Part shown: in pieces, positions 10,462 to 19,303 of the stretch
Layout of the letters: each line of letters begins with the position of its first letter
Position numbering within the stretch: the first letter of the stretch is position 1
DNA from: JBDHUW01 sp039809345
GTDB taxonomy: Bacteria > Patescibacteriota > Gracilibacteria > Absconditabacterales > Absconditicoccaceae
Direction of reading: 5' to 3'
NCBI GenBank assembly: GCA_039809345.1
Contig: JBDHUW010000011.1
Location: forward strand, 1-31,808
DNA length: 31,808 bases
Notes under the pieces: model-generated
Seen by the model: only the letters and a program-made list of their open reading frames with translations
The model's database searches: none
What the model was told of the DNA's origin: nothing
Program-made: the position numbers and the translations under genes

Positions 10462-11817
10462 TTATTCTACAAAAACTGATGCTCCGTGGTATAGTCACAT
10501 TGCACATAAAAATTTATATTCTCCTGTCTTTGTAGGATTTATTGTAAATATTATCTTCTGTCATTTTTTGATAGTAGAGATATTTTCGTCAAGCTTATTG
10601 AGGAAAATTGTACTCATACATCCATACACATTTGTTTGTACATCCATGACAATAGTATATGTTCTTCATGCTTTTACACGCAATGATGTAGGAGAAATAC
10701 CATCATCAGTATATGTCATTACTAGAGTTTCACTCGATACAGGCGCTATAGCATTTTGTGTATTTCACAAAAAGGAATGCCATTTTGTTGCAACTACATC
10801 ATAAGCAGTAGAAATATTATATACTCATAAGAGTAATACTATAGTACCAATAACTTGATATGCAAGTTTTGCATACTTTCATGTAAAAACACTTGCAAGA
10901 CTACCTATACCAATAAGTCATGGTAATGTACCTAAAGCAAAAAGTGCCATTATTACCATTCCCATCCAAATACTTCATGTACTCAAAGCATATAATTGCA
11001 TTGCAAAAGTAAATCCACATGGCAAGAAAAATGTAAGCAATCATTGTACCATAGCTCATATATATTTTCTTATTCATTTTTTTGGGTGTTGAATTCATTC
11101 AATTGCTGATGACGAAAAGAATCTAGACGTTGGTAAACTTAGAGAGAATGCACTCATTTTTGGTGATATGTTAGTCAGATTTAATCACAATAACATCATA
11201 ACTCATCACACTATTAATGTCATAAATGACATCACCCACGGAGAGAGTGTTAACATAGACCCTAATCATCACAAAACACCTCATAGGATACCAAATCATA
11301 CGATTCTTCATATATTGAACCACACATGTGGTATGACCTTATCTCAAAATGTTTTAATATTATTATGTTTATGCCATGTACTGGATACAGCAAGTACCAA
11401 ACCGCCTACCACTGCCATACATGTTGAAAATCATGCAGTAAGTCAAATCAACAATACCATACTCAATGTAGGAGCTTGCTGTGTAGTAATATCAAATGAA
11501 AGTGAGGTAAAATTCTGTAAAAAGAGATACAATACCAAACAAACAACAATTGTAACAAAAAACATTACATAGTCATCTATATTAGATGAAAACCACGCAT
11601 GACGAATAGGTTTATCGACCACCTTATATCCTGCTTCATGTACTACATGTTGGATAGCATCTTTATTGATTGGTTTATTATGTAATATCGTAAGAGTTCA
11701 TTTTGATACTTGAGCTGATACACGTTCCACATTATCTAAAGTTCAAATAGATTTTTCAAGTAGGAGTTTACATGAATTACAATGCATTCACTGTATATGT
11801 ACTATTGTTTGTGTCAT
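10462..11817 (-). CDS. HMA-SafE/DsbD-like membrane protein with cupredoxin domain
   Basis: A 451-residue fusion. Residues 1-70 are a heavy-metal-associated domain with GMHCNSC (Cys13, Cys16). The middle is a TauE/SafE- or DsbD-like transmembrane unit: GLTAGFSTCMAVVGGL and later LLTFFLPCGFTFAMQ are the two Cys-bearing half-repeats. The last 100 residues form a cupredoxin-like domain with YGCMS and a C-terminal FLCAMGLYHG, where Cys438 and nearby His/Met could bind copper. This architecture recurs in bacterial copper loci and is thought to pass Cu or electrons across the membrane; its exact role is not settled. It sits between a small secreted Cys protein and copA, with gaps of 49 and 28 bases, so it is within the operon. 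UGA is used heavily. Confidence 0.88.
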
Positions 11818-11866
11818 AGAATAAATAGTAAAATATATAAAATAAGTAAATTTTACATACTATATA

Positions 11867-12220
11867 CTATATTACATTAACAATAATACCTACAAGTTGA
11901 TGCGCACGTGTACCAGGTGGATGTTTGTCATTAGTTCAGTTAAAGTTTGTATAGAGTGGTATAATAGTGTTATATGTTAGTTTAGGTATATATGGGAGGA
12001 ATACTGATACAAGGTTTTCGTCAAATATTGTGACTGTGTAGTAATGATCAATTATTAACTCACAGCACGATACTGATGGTCATCATACTCATTGATGTGA
12101 TTCTGCCGCATTTTGATGACAGTGTACTGATCAAAATGCACCAAATCATGCTACATGAGTAAGATAACTCGCAGCAAACATATATATACCAAGTATAATA
12201 TACAGTAGTGCTTTTTTCAT
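11867..12220 (-). CDS. small secreted Cys/His protein
   Basis: A 117-residue protein with an N-terminal hydrophobic signal or anchor (KKALLYIILGIYMFAASYLT), then HCHQN and VSCCELI, then a tail ending PPGTRAHQLVGIIVNVI. I do not recognise a named family. Cys and His near the N-terminus of the mature part suggest metal or thiol chemistry outside the membrane, which fits its place between csoR and the SafE fusion (gaps 24 and 49 bases). The protein at 14210 has a similar signal, CC motif and ending (YVGIILLTI), so the two may be distant paralogues. TATAAT lies directly before the ATG. Five of its glycines are UGA. Confidence 0.7.
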
Positions 12221-12244
12221 ATTATATGATGAATAATGAGTACA

Positions 12245-12523
12245 TTATTTTCTTGTGCTAATATCCCATACTTTTACTAATTCATCTACAAATCCTTCTA
12301 CATCGTGACTATTAGATGATGTTAATTTACTCTTACCACAACACATTAAGTGATTTTTAAGAAGTTGTCTATTCGCCTCTTTTAACAATCATTGTGTGGC
12401 ACTTATTTGCCCTGCAATATCAGCACAATATACATCTTTTTCTACCATATCTAAGATTTTATCTAGCATGCCTTTCGCTTTTTTAATTCATAGTGTAATC
12501 TTATCTTTATTGTGTCACATCAT
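12245..12523 (-). CDS. csoR: CsoR-family copper-sensing repressor
   Basis: A 92-residue all-helical repressor (DUF156). The Cu(I) ligand set is complete: Cys33 (VYCADIAGQI), His58 (KNHLMCC) and Cys62, with spacings of 25 and 4 residues as in known CsoR; Cys61 is an extra neighbour. The ANRQLLKNHL helix is typical. CsoR binds its operator without copper and releases it with Cu(I). It is the first gene of the copper operon and lies just downstream of a palindromic operator. Two ATG codons sit in tandem (12523 and 12520); I chose the first because a TATAAT box lies four bases before it. UGA encodes glycines right after the start, so the reading depends on code 25. Confidence 0.92.
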
Positions 12524-12527
12524 ATTA

Positions 12528-12556
12528 ATTATATATTGATATAAATATATCTTGAA
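12528..12556 (-). promoter_or_regulatory. csoR operon promoter (leaderless type)
   Basis: On the minus strand TATAAT (12528-12533) is followed after four bases by the csoR ATG, and a weak -35 TTCAAG lies 17 bases upstream. The operator palindrome is immediately upstream of the -35. A transcript would start at or within a base or two of the ATG. Confidence 0.55.
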
Positions 12557-12561
12557 ACATA

Positions 12562-12578
12562 TACCATACCCTATGGTA
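12562..12578. promoter_or_regulatory. CsoR-type operator palindrome
   Basis: A perfect inverted repeat TACCATA-CCC-TATGGTA, overlapping ATACCC and GGGTTAT half-sites. CsoR operators in other bacteria are ATACCC/GGGTAT-like palindromes. It lies 5 to 6 bases upstream of the -35 of csoR, placed for autoregulation of the copper operon. Confidence 0.75.
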
Positions 12579-12631
12579 GGGTTATATATTATTGATATTT
12601 TTAATTTTTGCAAGAGATTATTTTAACAACA

Positions 12632-12664
12632 AAAAAACGCCACCCCGAAGAGTGACGTATTTTT
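12632..12664. terminator. A/T-flanked hairpin before repeat copy 2
   Basis: ACGCCAC and GTGACGT pair (one mismatch on plus, G-U on minus) with A-run before and TTTTT after. It lies at the same place relative to the small-ORF repeat as the hairpin at 6842, though its sequence differs. Confidence 0.45.
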
Positions 12665-12859
12665 AGCTCCGACACCGGGGCTCTTCGAACACTATTACAA
12701 AATTGTTAGTTCCATACCCATAAGAGAGATGAGGAAGATTTTTGCCTTCTCTATTGATACCAATCCAGATCATGCTGATATCCTTACTGACCTAACCGAA
12801 GAACAGCTTCTCCTCTACTGACTTTCTCGCAAAGATGATGGTAGTTTTTGTATAGCTTA
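12665..12859 (+). repeat. 195-bp direct repeat, copy 2
   Basis: Ungapped match to 6886-7080 with about 19 mismatches. The start-to-start distance is 5779 bases and the copper operon fills the space between. It begins with the AGCTCC/GGGGCT hairpin and includes the small ORF. Confidence 0.9.
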
Positions 12860-12860
12860 A
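12729..12860 (+). CDS. small repeated ORF, copy 2
   Basis: A 43-residue ORF starting MRKIFAFSIDTNPDHADIL and ending with SRKDDGSFCIA at TAA 12858-12860; Gly in LYGLS is UGA. The frame stays open upstream to a TAA near 12620 without any ATG, and the upstream codons (APTPGLFEHYYKIVSSIPIRE) are conserved with copy 1. So the ATG at 12729 may be the start, a non-ATG start may lie upstream, or both copies are relics of a longer gene. The differences between copies fall in a coding-like pattern. Family unknown. It is directed away from csoR. Confidence 0.45.
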
Positions 12861-13048
12861 TGAGTATAGAACATAATATATCACATAAGTGAAATAAAAA
12901 GTAAAATACATTTCTAATAGCTCAATATATAGAACAAGAAAAAGAAGAGTATAATAACTTAGATTACATTTTGTTTTAAAAATTTGACATATATACATAT
13001 TTATATATAATAATTTTATCATTTCATTTAAGACTTAGTATTATATAA
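12861..13048. other. AT-rich spacer, no gene seen
   Basis: Very AT-rich. I see no credible gene; the long minus-strand frame here has low complexity and no family features. The only signal is TATTAT at 13039-13044, four bases before the M23 start. Confidence 0.6.
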
Positions 13049-14173
13049 ATGTTTAAAAAAATTGTTATACGATGATTTCTTGTGCTACAAATGAATAGTT
13101 TTTTTTATGATAATATTACACAAGCTCGATCATACCCTATAAAAGAAATTTCAAAAGCAGAGTGTAAAAAAGATCATCGAGATAAGTTAACAAATGATTG
13201 TAAGACGCAATTACCTATAATTAAGAATGCAAATTATAGCAAATATAAAGAAGATAAACTTATGAAACTAACATATTCTATACTACGATGAGCTTCATAT
13301 TCTAATGGACGAGATATAACTATATGATCTCATGATTGAGTAGATATCATAAGTGCAGAATGAACACCAGTATATGCAATTGAAGATGGTGAGGTTGTAA
13401 AAGCAGGTTCTGCAATATGATATTGAAATGTCGTCATATTGAAACATAAGATAGATAACAAAGTCATATATTCTACATATTGACATTTAGAAAAAGTATT
13501 AACTAAGGAGAAGCTTGCGATAAAAGAGTGAGAACAAATTGGTACTATGTGACATGAATGAATGGCACGAGGCAATAATTTACATTTAACACTAAATACA
13601 ACAACAAAAAACACATATACATTTATGGGCTGTCTTAACTATCCGAAAATAGGCGATTATGATATAATAGAAAAATGACTATGTAGAGACTTATTATATG
13701 AAAGAACAGTAGATCCAATAAAATTTCTTGAGTCTAATTGATCTAAATCACCTTGAATAGAATCGTCTCAAATCTGAATTAACAAAACAAATATTAAAGA
13801 AACAAGCAAACAAACTACGCCAAATATAACTACTACGATGATAAAAGTCTGAAGTAAACAAAAAGATAGATTTTTAGACAATAATACTATAAGTGTGGTA
13901 TCTAATTTTTGATGAGGAATAAAAAAATGAGGTTCAAGTACATTAGCAATTCAAGTATTAGGTAAAAATGGGGAAAAGAATTCTAATATTCTAGATAAAG
14001 AAATTACAATTACTCCTACCAAAAATAACATCACAATTTCTCCTCGTGTAATCAGATATATAAGCGATTGACAAGTAATCTCATTCGTAGAATGAAAAGA
14101 GAAAGGTAACACAGATCTTATTGTGTCTTACTGAGATATAGTAATCTGAAAAATAAATGTAATTGTAGATTAG
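13049..14173 (+). CDS. M23/LytM-like peptidase with a missing catalytic His
   Basis: A 374-residue exported protein. A short N-terminal hydrophobic stretch is followed by a LytM/M23 domain at about 75-225: GSHDGVDIISAEGTPV (zinc ligands His95, Asp99), VVKAGSAIGYGNVVILKH, YGHLEKVL (His146) and GNNLHLTL (zinc ligand His179). M23 enzymes cut peptidoglycan cross-bridges and normally end in HLH; here the first His of that pair is Asn177, so activity may be lost or altered, as in M23 proteins that only activate amidases. Residues 230-374 form a Ser/Thr/Asn-rich tail with beta-like segments and no clear family. Glycines in the M23 core are UGA. It opens a plus-strand run of five genes with gaps under 70 bases. 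Confidence 0.85.
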
Positions 14174-14209
14174 AATTGCATTAAATATAGATTTTCATAT
14201 ATCATAAAT

Positions 14210-14599
14210 ATGAACCTTTTGAAGAAATACATATCTATATGTTTCTTAGTAGTATATGCTTGTTTTGCAGTCGGTTGATCACAAGCATGATTTTTTGCAC
14301 ATCATCAATATATTGCCAAAACGATCCAATCAAATACAACCAATAATAGTTGTGATGAAAATACTTGTTGTGGCACTAAGCATTGTCTGCAAGATTGTAA
14401 TACGCAAGAGTATAAACTGTCTAGCAATCAAAAAATCACAGAGAATGGAATACTTTGAGAATCTACATTTCTACTATATACTCAAATCACTTCTCTCAAT
14501 ACGATCTATTACTTTCCACAGCACAAACTAGAAGAGAATAAAAATAGAGCATGACCAGATATATGAACCTATGTAGGCATTATATTACTTACAATATAG
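14210..14599 (+). CDS. secreted Cys-rich small protein
   Basis: A 129-residue protein with a signal or anchor (LLKKYISICFLVVYACFAVG), then a Cys cluster NNSCDENTCCGTKHCLQDC, followed by a 70-residue part ending TYVGIILLTI. The spacing C-x4-CC-x4-C-x3-C could bind metal or form disulfides; this is inference. No named family recognised. It resembles the 117-residue protein of the copper operon in size, export signal, CC motif and C-terminal VGII segment. It lies between the M23 protein and a DsbA-like thioredoxin, which fits an oxidised extracytoplasmic protein. The glycines after the signal are UGA, so the frame needs code 25. Confidence 0.7.
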
Positions 14600-14666
14600 A
14601 ATAATCAAAAAGATGCATTATGGTATAACGTTAAGCACTTTTTTATTATTTTAATGTTTTTAGAAC

Positions 14667-15557
14667 ATGAATATTACAGCACAACAACACCTTAAACAAG
14701 TTCTTTTAGTTGGGGTTATTAGTATAGGAGCAATTGTATGAATATCATACCGACAATGAAATAGAGTTATCAATACAATGAAACAATTAGAGGCACAAAA
14801 GATATGATGACAAGAAAACTATGAAATGCTTCAAAAAGTATACAGCTCTGATTGATTCAAACAACAACAAAAAGCTAGTCTAGAGCAAGCTATTAGTCAA
14901 ATGGACAGTAAAAATCCAACAGCAAATACAAATAACCCGACAGCAGAAAACACTGCACCCACAAACCAAGAAGCCCCTAAAAATACAATCAAGAAAGTTT
15001 CTCTTGAAGTATTGCAAAAAATCAAAGATGATGCTTATATAGTGTGAAATAAGGATGCGAAAGTAATGATTATAGAGTATAGCGATCTACAATGTCCATA
15101 CTGTAAAAGACACTTTGAAAGTAAAACTCTAGAAACATTGGTAACTAAATATAATGGGAAAGTATCTAAGACTATGAGAAGTTTCCCACTCGGATTTCAT
15201 CAGTATGCACAAAAAGCATGAGAGTGAGCTGAGTGTTATGCAAATGGAAGTGTAGAAAAATACTTCACATTTGTATGAGCAGTATTTGCAAAAGATATTA
15301 ATACAAACTGATCTAATCAAGCAATATTTGACATCAATAAAGCTTTATGATGAGATGAAGCATGATTCAAATCATGTGTTGACAGCAACAAATATGCACA
15401 AAAAATTAAAGATCAACAAGCTGAGTGATCTAGTTTTGGGGTTACAGGAACGCCATGAAATGTGATAGTAAATATGGAAACGGGAGAATATGTGCTTCTA
15501 GCATGAGCATATCCTATTGGTGATTTTGAAAAAGTAATTGATACATTCATTAAGTAG
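14667..15557 (+). CDS. membrane-anchored DsbA-like thiol oxidoreductase
   Basis: A 296-residue protein. Residues about 11-27 form one transmembrane anchor, 30-110 a helical and Asn/Pro/Thr-rich linker, and 112-296 a DsbA/thioredoxin-like domain (thioredoxin_4 type). The active site is CPYC (143-146) in EYSDLQCPYCKRHF; the cis-proline loop is GVTGTPGNVIV. Such proteins form or reshuffle disulfides outside the membrane. Two extra Cys lie in the helical insert (GAECYANG and KSCVDS). Its neighbours are a secreted Cys-rich protein upstream and a metal ATPase downstream, gaps 67 and 24 bases, so it probably belongs to one transcription unit. Oxidase versus isomerase role cannot be told. Confidence 0.9.
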
Positions 15558-15581
15558 TATTTAGATATATACCCTATACCT

Positions 15582-17534
15582 ATGAAAACAATTAAAGAAT
15601 TACGAAGCATACAAAAGTTTCGTATGATCACTATATGATTAGCTTGTATAATACCTTTAGAGATTATCTCTCTTTCTACATGAGATTTTCTAGGCATACG
15701 AGAACGAGTGATTTTCATAGGTATAGCACTATTGTTTGGCAGAGAAATCTTTCAAAAAGGGATTAAATCACTCTTGTTATTAAGATTTAGTGATATAAAT
15801 CTCTTAATGGTAATTGCTATTATTGGTGCAGTATATCTCAATCAGATACCAGAAGCTATGATTATCATCATCCTCTTCTCACTTTGAGAAACTCTTGAAG
15901 ACTATTGAGTAATGAAAAGTAAACAAGCATTAGAAAATCTTGCTAATAGTATGCCTAAAACAGCCTTCATTAAAGATATATGAAGTGTGTCAGTAGAAGA
16001 AGTACAAATATGAGCAATAGTCATAGTAAAGCCATGAGAGCAGATTCCTATTGATTGAGTAATTACATTCTGAGAATCACTTATTGATGAAGCAACAATC
16101 ACATGAGAACCATTACCTAAATCAAGAACTATAGATGATAATGTATTCTCTGGAACATTAAATATGAATGGATACTTAGAGATTAAAACACTCAAAGCAG
16201 GAAAAGATAGCACATTAGCAAAGATTATTGATATTACATACAATTCCTCTCAGAAGAAAGCGTCTTCTCAAAGGTTTATTGAGAAGTTTTCACGCTATTA
16301 TACACCTAGCGTAATACTAGTTTCGGTATTATTGGTTATTATTCCCGTTATAGTATTTGGATGAGATTTTAATCATCGATTGTCACAAGCATTAACATTA
16401 TTGATTATATCATGCCCTTGTGCATTAGTATTATCAACTCCTGTTGCAGTATTCTCCGCAATCTGAAATGCTACATCACATTGAATAGTTATTAAATGAG
16501 CTAAATATCTAGAAGAGATTTGAAAGATAAAGGCTATTGCTATGGATAAAACTAGGACATTAACTAAGTGAGAGCCAACCATATCTGATATAATCCCTCT
16601 CAATAACGGTGATGAGAATACGCTCCTTGCATGTATCTGAGGGATGGAACAATATTCTGAACATCCTATAGCTAAATGTATTGTAGAAGAAGCTAAAAAA
16701 AGAGGAATTAAACTCCATGAACATACAAAGTTTAGTGCTGTATGAGGGAAATGAATCACATCAGAATGTATGATATGTAATGATGCTCATCGCTGTTTAG
16801 GAAGTTTAAGCTTCATAGTAGAAGAGCATACTATACCTCAAGATATTGTTGATAAAGTACATACATTAGAAAAAGAAGGGAAAACAATTATTCTTGTAAG
16901 TAGTAATAAGGAGCCAATAGGTATAATTGGTCTAATAGATGCGATGAGGCCTGAAAGTTATCAAACAGTAAAAGCACTCAAAGGATTATGAGTAGATATA
17001 GTTATGTTGACATGAGATCATCAAAATGCTGGGAGTATAGTAGCAAAGAAATTATGAATTATTAAATCTATTTGATGACTACTACCTGATGGGAAAGCAT
17101 CAGAAATAGAAAAATTATTGCTAGAATATAATCATGTAGCTATGCTATGAGACTGAGTAAATGATGCACCTGCACTAGCAGTATCATCAGTGGGGATTGC
17201 TATGGGTGCAGTATGATCTGATTTAGCAATAGAAAATGCTAATATAGCTCTTATGAATGATAATATTCAACTAATCCCCTATTTGATACAACTAAGTAAG
17301 AAGTGTTATAGAATCATAGCATTCAATACAACTCTAGCAATCATAGTTAAACTATGAGCGTTAATACTAGCAGTTGTATGAATTAGCAGTCTATGATTAG
17401 CTATTGTAGCAGATGTTGGAGTAACACTCTTTGTAGTAGTTAATAGTTTAAGGTTATTTTGAACTAACCAGAAAGCAATCCTGTCGTTAGAAGACAACAA
17501 AGTAGCCAAAAAACATGCGTGTGAACATTGTTAA
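15582..17534 (+). CDS. Zn/Cd-type P1B ATPase with DKTRT phosphorylation motif
   Basis: A 650-residue heavy-metal ATPase without an N-terminal HMA domain. SCPCALVLSTPV (CPC 278-280) is the signature of ZntA/CadA Zn/Cd/Pb exporters. ATITGEP, QYSEHPIA, MLTGDH, LGDGVNDAPALA are present. The phosphorylation loop reads AMDKTRTLTKG: Asp322 is there, but the invariant Gly of DKTGT is Arg325 (AGG, positions 16554-16556). The N-domain holds an unusual CMICNDAHRC Cys cluster and the tail ends HACEHC, both possible metal sites. Start ATG 15582 is 24 bases after the DsbA-like gene. If the Arg is real the pump may be crippled or regulatory; a single A-to-G error would restore Gly. UGA supplies most glycines. 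Confidence 0.9.
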
Positions 17535-17558
17535 TTTTATATTTTATTACGAATTATT

Positions 17559-18131
17559 ATGCAGTCTCTTAAAATAATAGGCACTTTTTTAGTGCTTCTC
17601 AGTGCACTATGATTTATCATGTATATAAATATGCCAAAAGATGATAGTAAAAGTATCAGCAGTAATAGCACTACCAATACTGGATGTTCAATAAATAGTG
17701 AGAGTCAGAGTTGCTGAGCAGAGGCATCTTGAGTGAACCTAAGTGAAATAAAAGATAGTCAATTGGTAGTTGGAGCACTATCAAAAAAAGAAGAACTTAT
17801 AGGAAAACCTTCATTCTTACGATGGGCATGAAAATTCTGTGCATATTGTAGAGATAAACTTCCACAAGTAGAAAAGCTAATTCAAAAAGAATTTGAGGAT
17901 AAGATCAATCTTCAAATGATGACAATGAACTTTGAATCAGCAAAATTTTCTACAAGTATTCCTCAAACATCTTATGAGACATTCAACTATAAAGATTTCA
18001 CCAATGAAACTTGTGATGAATTCCCTATGTGGGTAGTATTAGATAAAAATAATAATCTAATAGCTAAAGAATGTTGAGGGGAAACAACAATTGAAGAAGT
18101 TAATAAGCAAATCAGCTCTCTATTACAATAA
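17559..18131 (+). CDS. membrane-anchored TlpA-like thioredoxin
   Basis: A 190-residue protein with one N-terminal transmembrane anchor (about 5-24), a Ser/Asn linker with Cys43 and Cys52, and a thioredoxin-like domain with active site FCAYC (Cys94, Cys97) in SFLRWAGKFCAYCRDKLP. The core resembles TlpA/ResA reductases but lacks a clear TxP cis-proline match; EFPMWVVLD is the likely equivalent. It is 24 bases after the Zn/Cd ATPase and last in the plus-strand unit, followed by a strong terminator. Together with the DsbA-like protein it suggests both an oxidising and a reducing or metal-delivery arm at the cell surface; that is inference. Confidence 0.8.
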
Positions 18132-18143
18132 TTATAAAACAAT

Positions 18144-18186
18144 ATACTAAAAAGCTATGCAACAAAGTACATAGCTTTTTTAGTAT
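18144..18186 (+). terminator. strong bidirectional terminator after the TlpA-like gene
   Basis: ATACTAAAAAGCTATG pairs with CATAGCTTTTTTAGTAT across a 10-base loop, with T-run. It closes the plus-strand envelope unit. Confidence 0.85.
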
Positions 18187-18344
18187 ACGCATAATATTAT
18201 AATTAGTGACTTTTCTATTGACGTAGATGTCTCAGAATAGTGTCATCATACTCAGCTAAACACACTATGTATTAAGCCATATATACCAAGGATACTACTC
18301 TCCTATATTGATATGTACAAACTATTATTGATGCATTTTCAAAA
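18187..18344. other. spacer, nothing seen
   Basis: Between the two terminators of converging units. I see no gene, repeat or clear promoter. Confidence 0.5.
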
Positions 18345-18376
18345 CAAAAAAAGCATCACCCATGAGAGCGATGCTA
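18345..18376 (-). terminator. terminator of the tRNA array
   Basis: On the minus strand AGCATCGC and GTGATGCT pair, followed by a run of seven T. It lies just after the last tRNA of the leftward array. Confidence 0.85.
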
Positions 18377-18380
18377 TTTT

Positions 18381-18454
18381 AGCGGACGACGAGACTCGAA
18401 CTCGCAACCAACTGCTTGGAAGGCAGTGACTCTAGCCAATTGAGTTACATCCGC
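18381..18454 (-). tRNA. tRNA-Gly(UCC)
   Basis: Cloverleaf with acceptor GCGGATG/CGTCCGC and anticodon loop CTTCCAA, anticodon UCC. It reads GGA/GGG, not UGA, so the UGA-reading tRNA-Gly must be elsewhere. CCA is not encoded. Confidence 0.93.
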
Positions 18455-18520
18455 ATAGCTAATTATTTTTTGACAAGATTTTTTTGACAATTATGTTTTT
18501 ACTCTACTAAACCATTATGG

Positions 18521-18594
18521 TGGGCCTAATCGGACTTGAACCGATGACCCAGCGGTTATGAGCCGCTTGCTCTGACCAACTGAGCTATAGGCCC
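18521..18594 (-). tRNA. tRNA-Ile2 (CAU, lysidine type) or elongator Met
   Basis: Anticodon loop CTCATAA within GGCTCATAACCG; body closely like Ile2 tRNAs whose C34 is changed to lysidine to read AUA. D-arm GCTC excludes the initiator. CCA is encoded after the discriminator A. The Ile2 versus Met choice rests on resemblance. Confidence 0.8.
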
Positions 18595-18622
18595 GTAGAG
18601 CTTTAGTGTAGATAAGTAATGG

Positions 18623-18696
18623 TGGGCAATACTGGACTCGAACCAGTAACCCCCTGCTTGTAAGGCAGATGCTCTCGCCAATTGAGCTAATTGCCC
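18623..18696 (-). tRNA. tRNA-Val(UAC)
   Basis: Acceptor GGGCAAT/ATTGCCC, anticodon loop CTTACAA, anticodon UAC. CCA is encoded. Confidence 0.93.
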
Positions 18697-18717
18697 ATAA
18701 CTTATTGTATTTTCATT

Positions 18718-18789
18718 TGACCCTACGGGGAATCGAACCCCGCTTGCCGGGATGAAAACCCGATGTCCTAACCGATAGACGATAGGGCC
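18718..18789 (-). tRNA. tRNA-Glu(UUC)
   Basis: Acceptor GGCCCTA/TAGGGTC with one G-U pair, anticodon loop TTTTCAT, anticodon UUC. No encoded CCA. Confidence 0.93.
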
Positions 18790-18807
18790 ATACTAGTATA
18801 ATCATGG

Positions 18808-18881
18808 CGGAGACGACGGGGCTCGAACCCGCGACCTCATGCGTGACAGGCATGCGTTCTAGCCAACTGAACTACGCCTCC
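18808..18881 (-). tRNA. tRNA-Asp(GUC)
   Basis: Acceptor GGAGGCG/CGTCTCC, anticodon loop CTGTCAC, anticodon GUC, discriminator G as usual for Asp. CCA is encoded. Confidence 0.94.
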
Positions 18882-18926
18882 ATGATAATGATGGCTATTT
18901 CTAATGCAATGCTTTTTTTTATAATT

Positions 18927-18998
18927 AGCCGGTTACTGGACTTGAACCTGTGACCCACTGCTTACAAGGCAGTTGCTCTACCACTGAGCTAAACCGGC
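18927..18998 (-). tRNA. tRNA-Thr(UGU)
   Basis: Acceptor GCCGGTT/AACCGGC, anticodon loop CTTGTAA, anticodon UGU. No encoded CCA. Confidence 0.93.
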
Positions 18999-19017
18999 AT
19001 AGAAGTGCAGATGCACT

Positions 19018-19269
19018 CTACTTTGCCATTTTAGCAATCTGAGATTGCTTTCTAGCAGCATTGTTTTTGTGAACAATGTTGTTTTTTTGTGCCTTAGCTA
19101 CCAAAGATTGAGCCTTGATTGCAAGTGTTTTAACATCACTTGATCCAGCTACTACTGCTTTCTTGAGCTCTTTTACAGCTTTTTTCATGGCAGTTTTTGC
19201 TTGAAGGTTTGTTTCTCTTTGCTTGATTGATCTTTTGTTAGCTTTGACTGCTGCTTTTTTAACAGGCAT
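19018..19269 (-). CDS. rpsT: 30S ribosomal protein S20
   Basis: An 83-residue basic helical protein, normal for S20, which binds 16S rRNA in the small subunit body. The N-terminal KANKRSIKQRETNLQAK, the mid part VKTLAIKAQSLVAKAQKNNIVHKN and the ending KNNAARKQSQIAKMAK are typical. It has no UGA codon; its single glycine is GGA, unlike the UGA-rich genes nearby, as expected of a highly expressed gene. It is embedded in the tRNA array between tRNA-Asn and tRNA-Thr, and so is probably co-transcribed with the tRNAs; processing of the tRNAs would free the mRNA. No Shine-Dalgarno precedes ATG 19269. Confidence 0.96.
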   Translation of the reverse strand: MPVKKAAVKANKRSIKQRETNLQAKTAMKKAVKELKKAVVAGSSDVKTLAIKAQSLVAKAQKNNIVHKNNAARKQSQIAKMAK

Positions 19270-19303
19270 GAGAGTAATTTGAATTGTAATAAATAATACA
19301 TGG

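Noticed and set aside
8764..11572. Plus-strand ORFs within copA and the SafE fusion
   Set aside because: Antisense to clear families on the minus strand; their low-complexity His/Thr/Asn content reflects the opposite strand.
12792..13022. 76-residue minus-strand ORF
   Set aside because: AT-rich low complexity and antisense to the repeated small ORF; no start signal or family features.
18381..18454. tRNA-Gly as the UGA reader
   Set aside because: Its anticodon is UCC, which reads GGA/GGG, not UCA.
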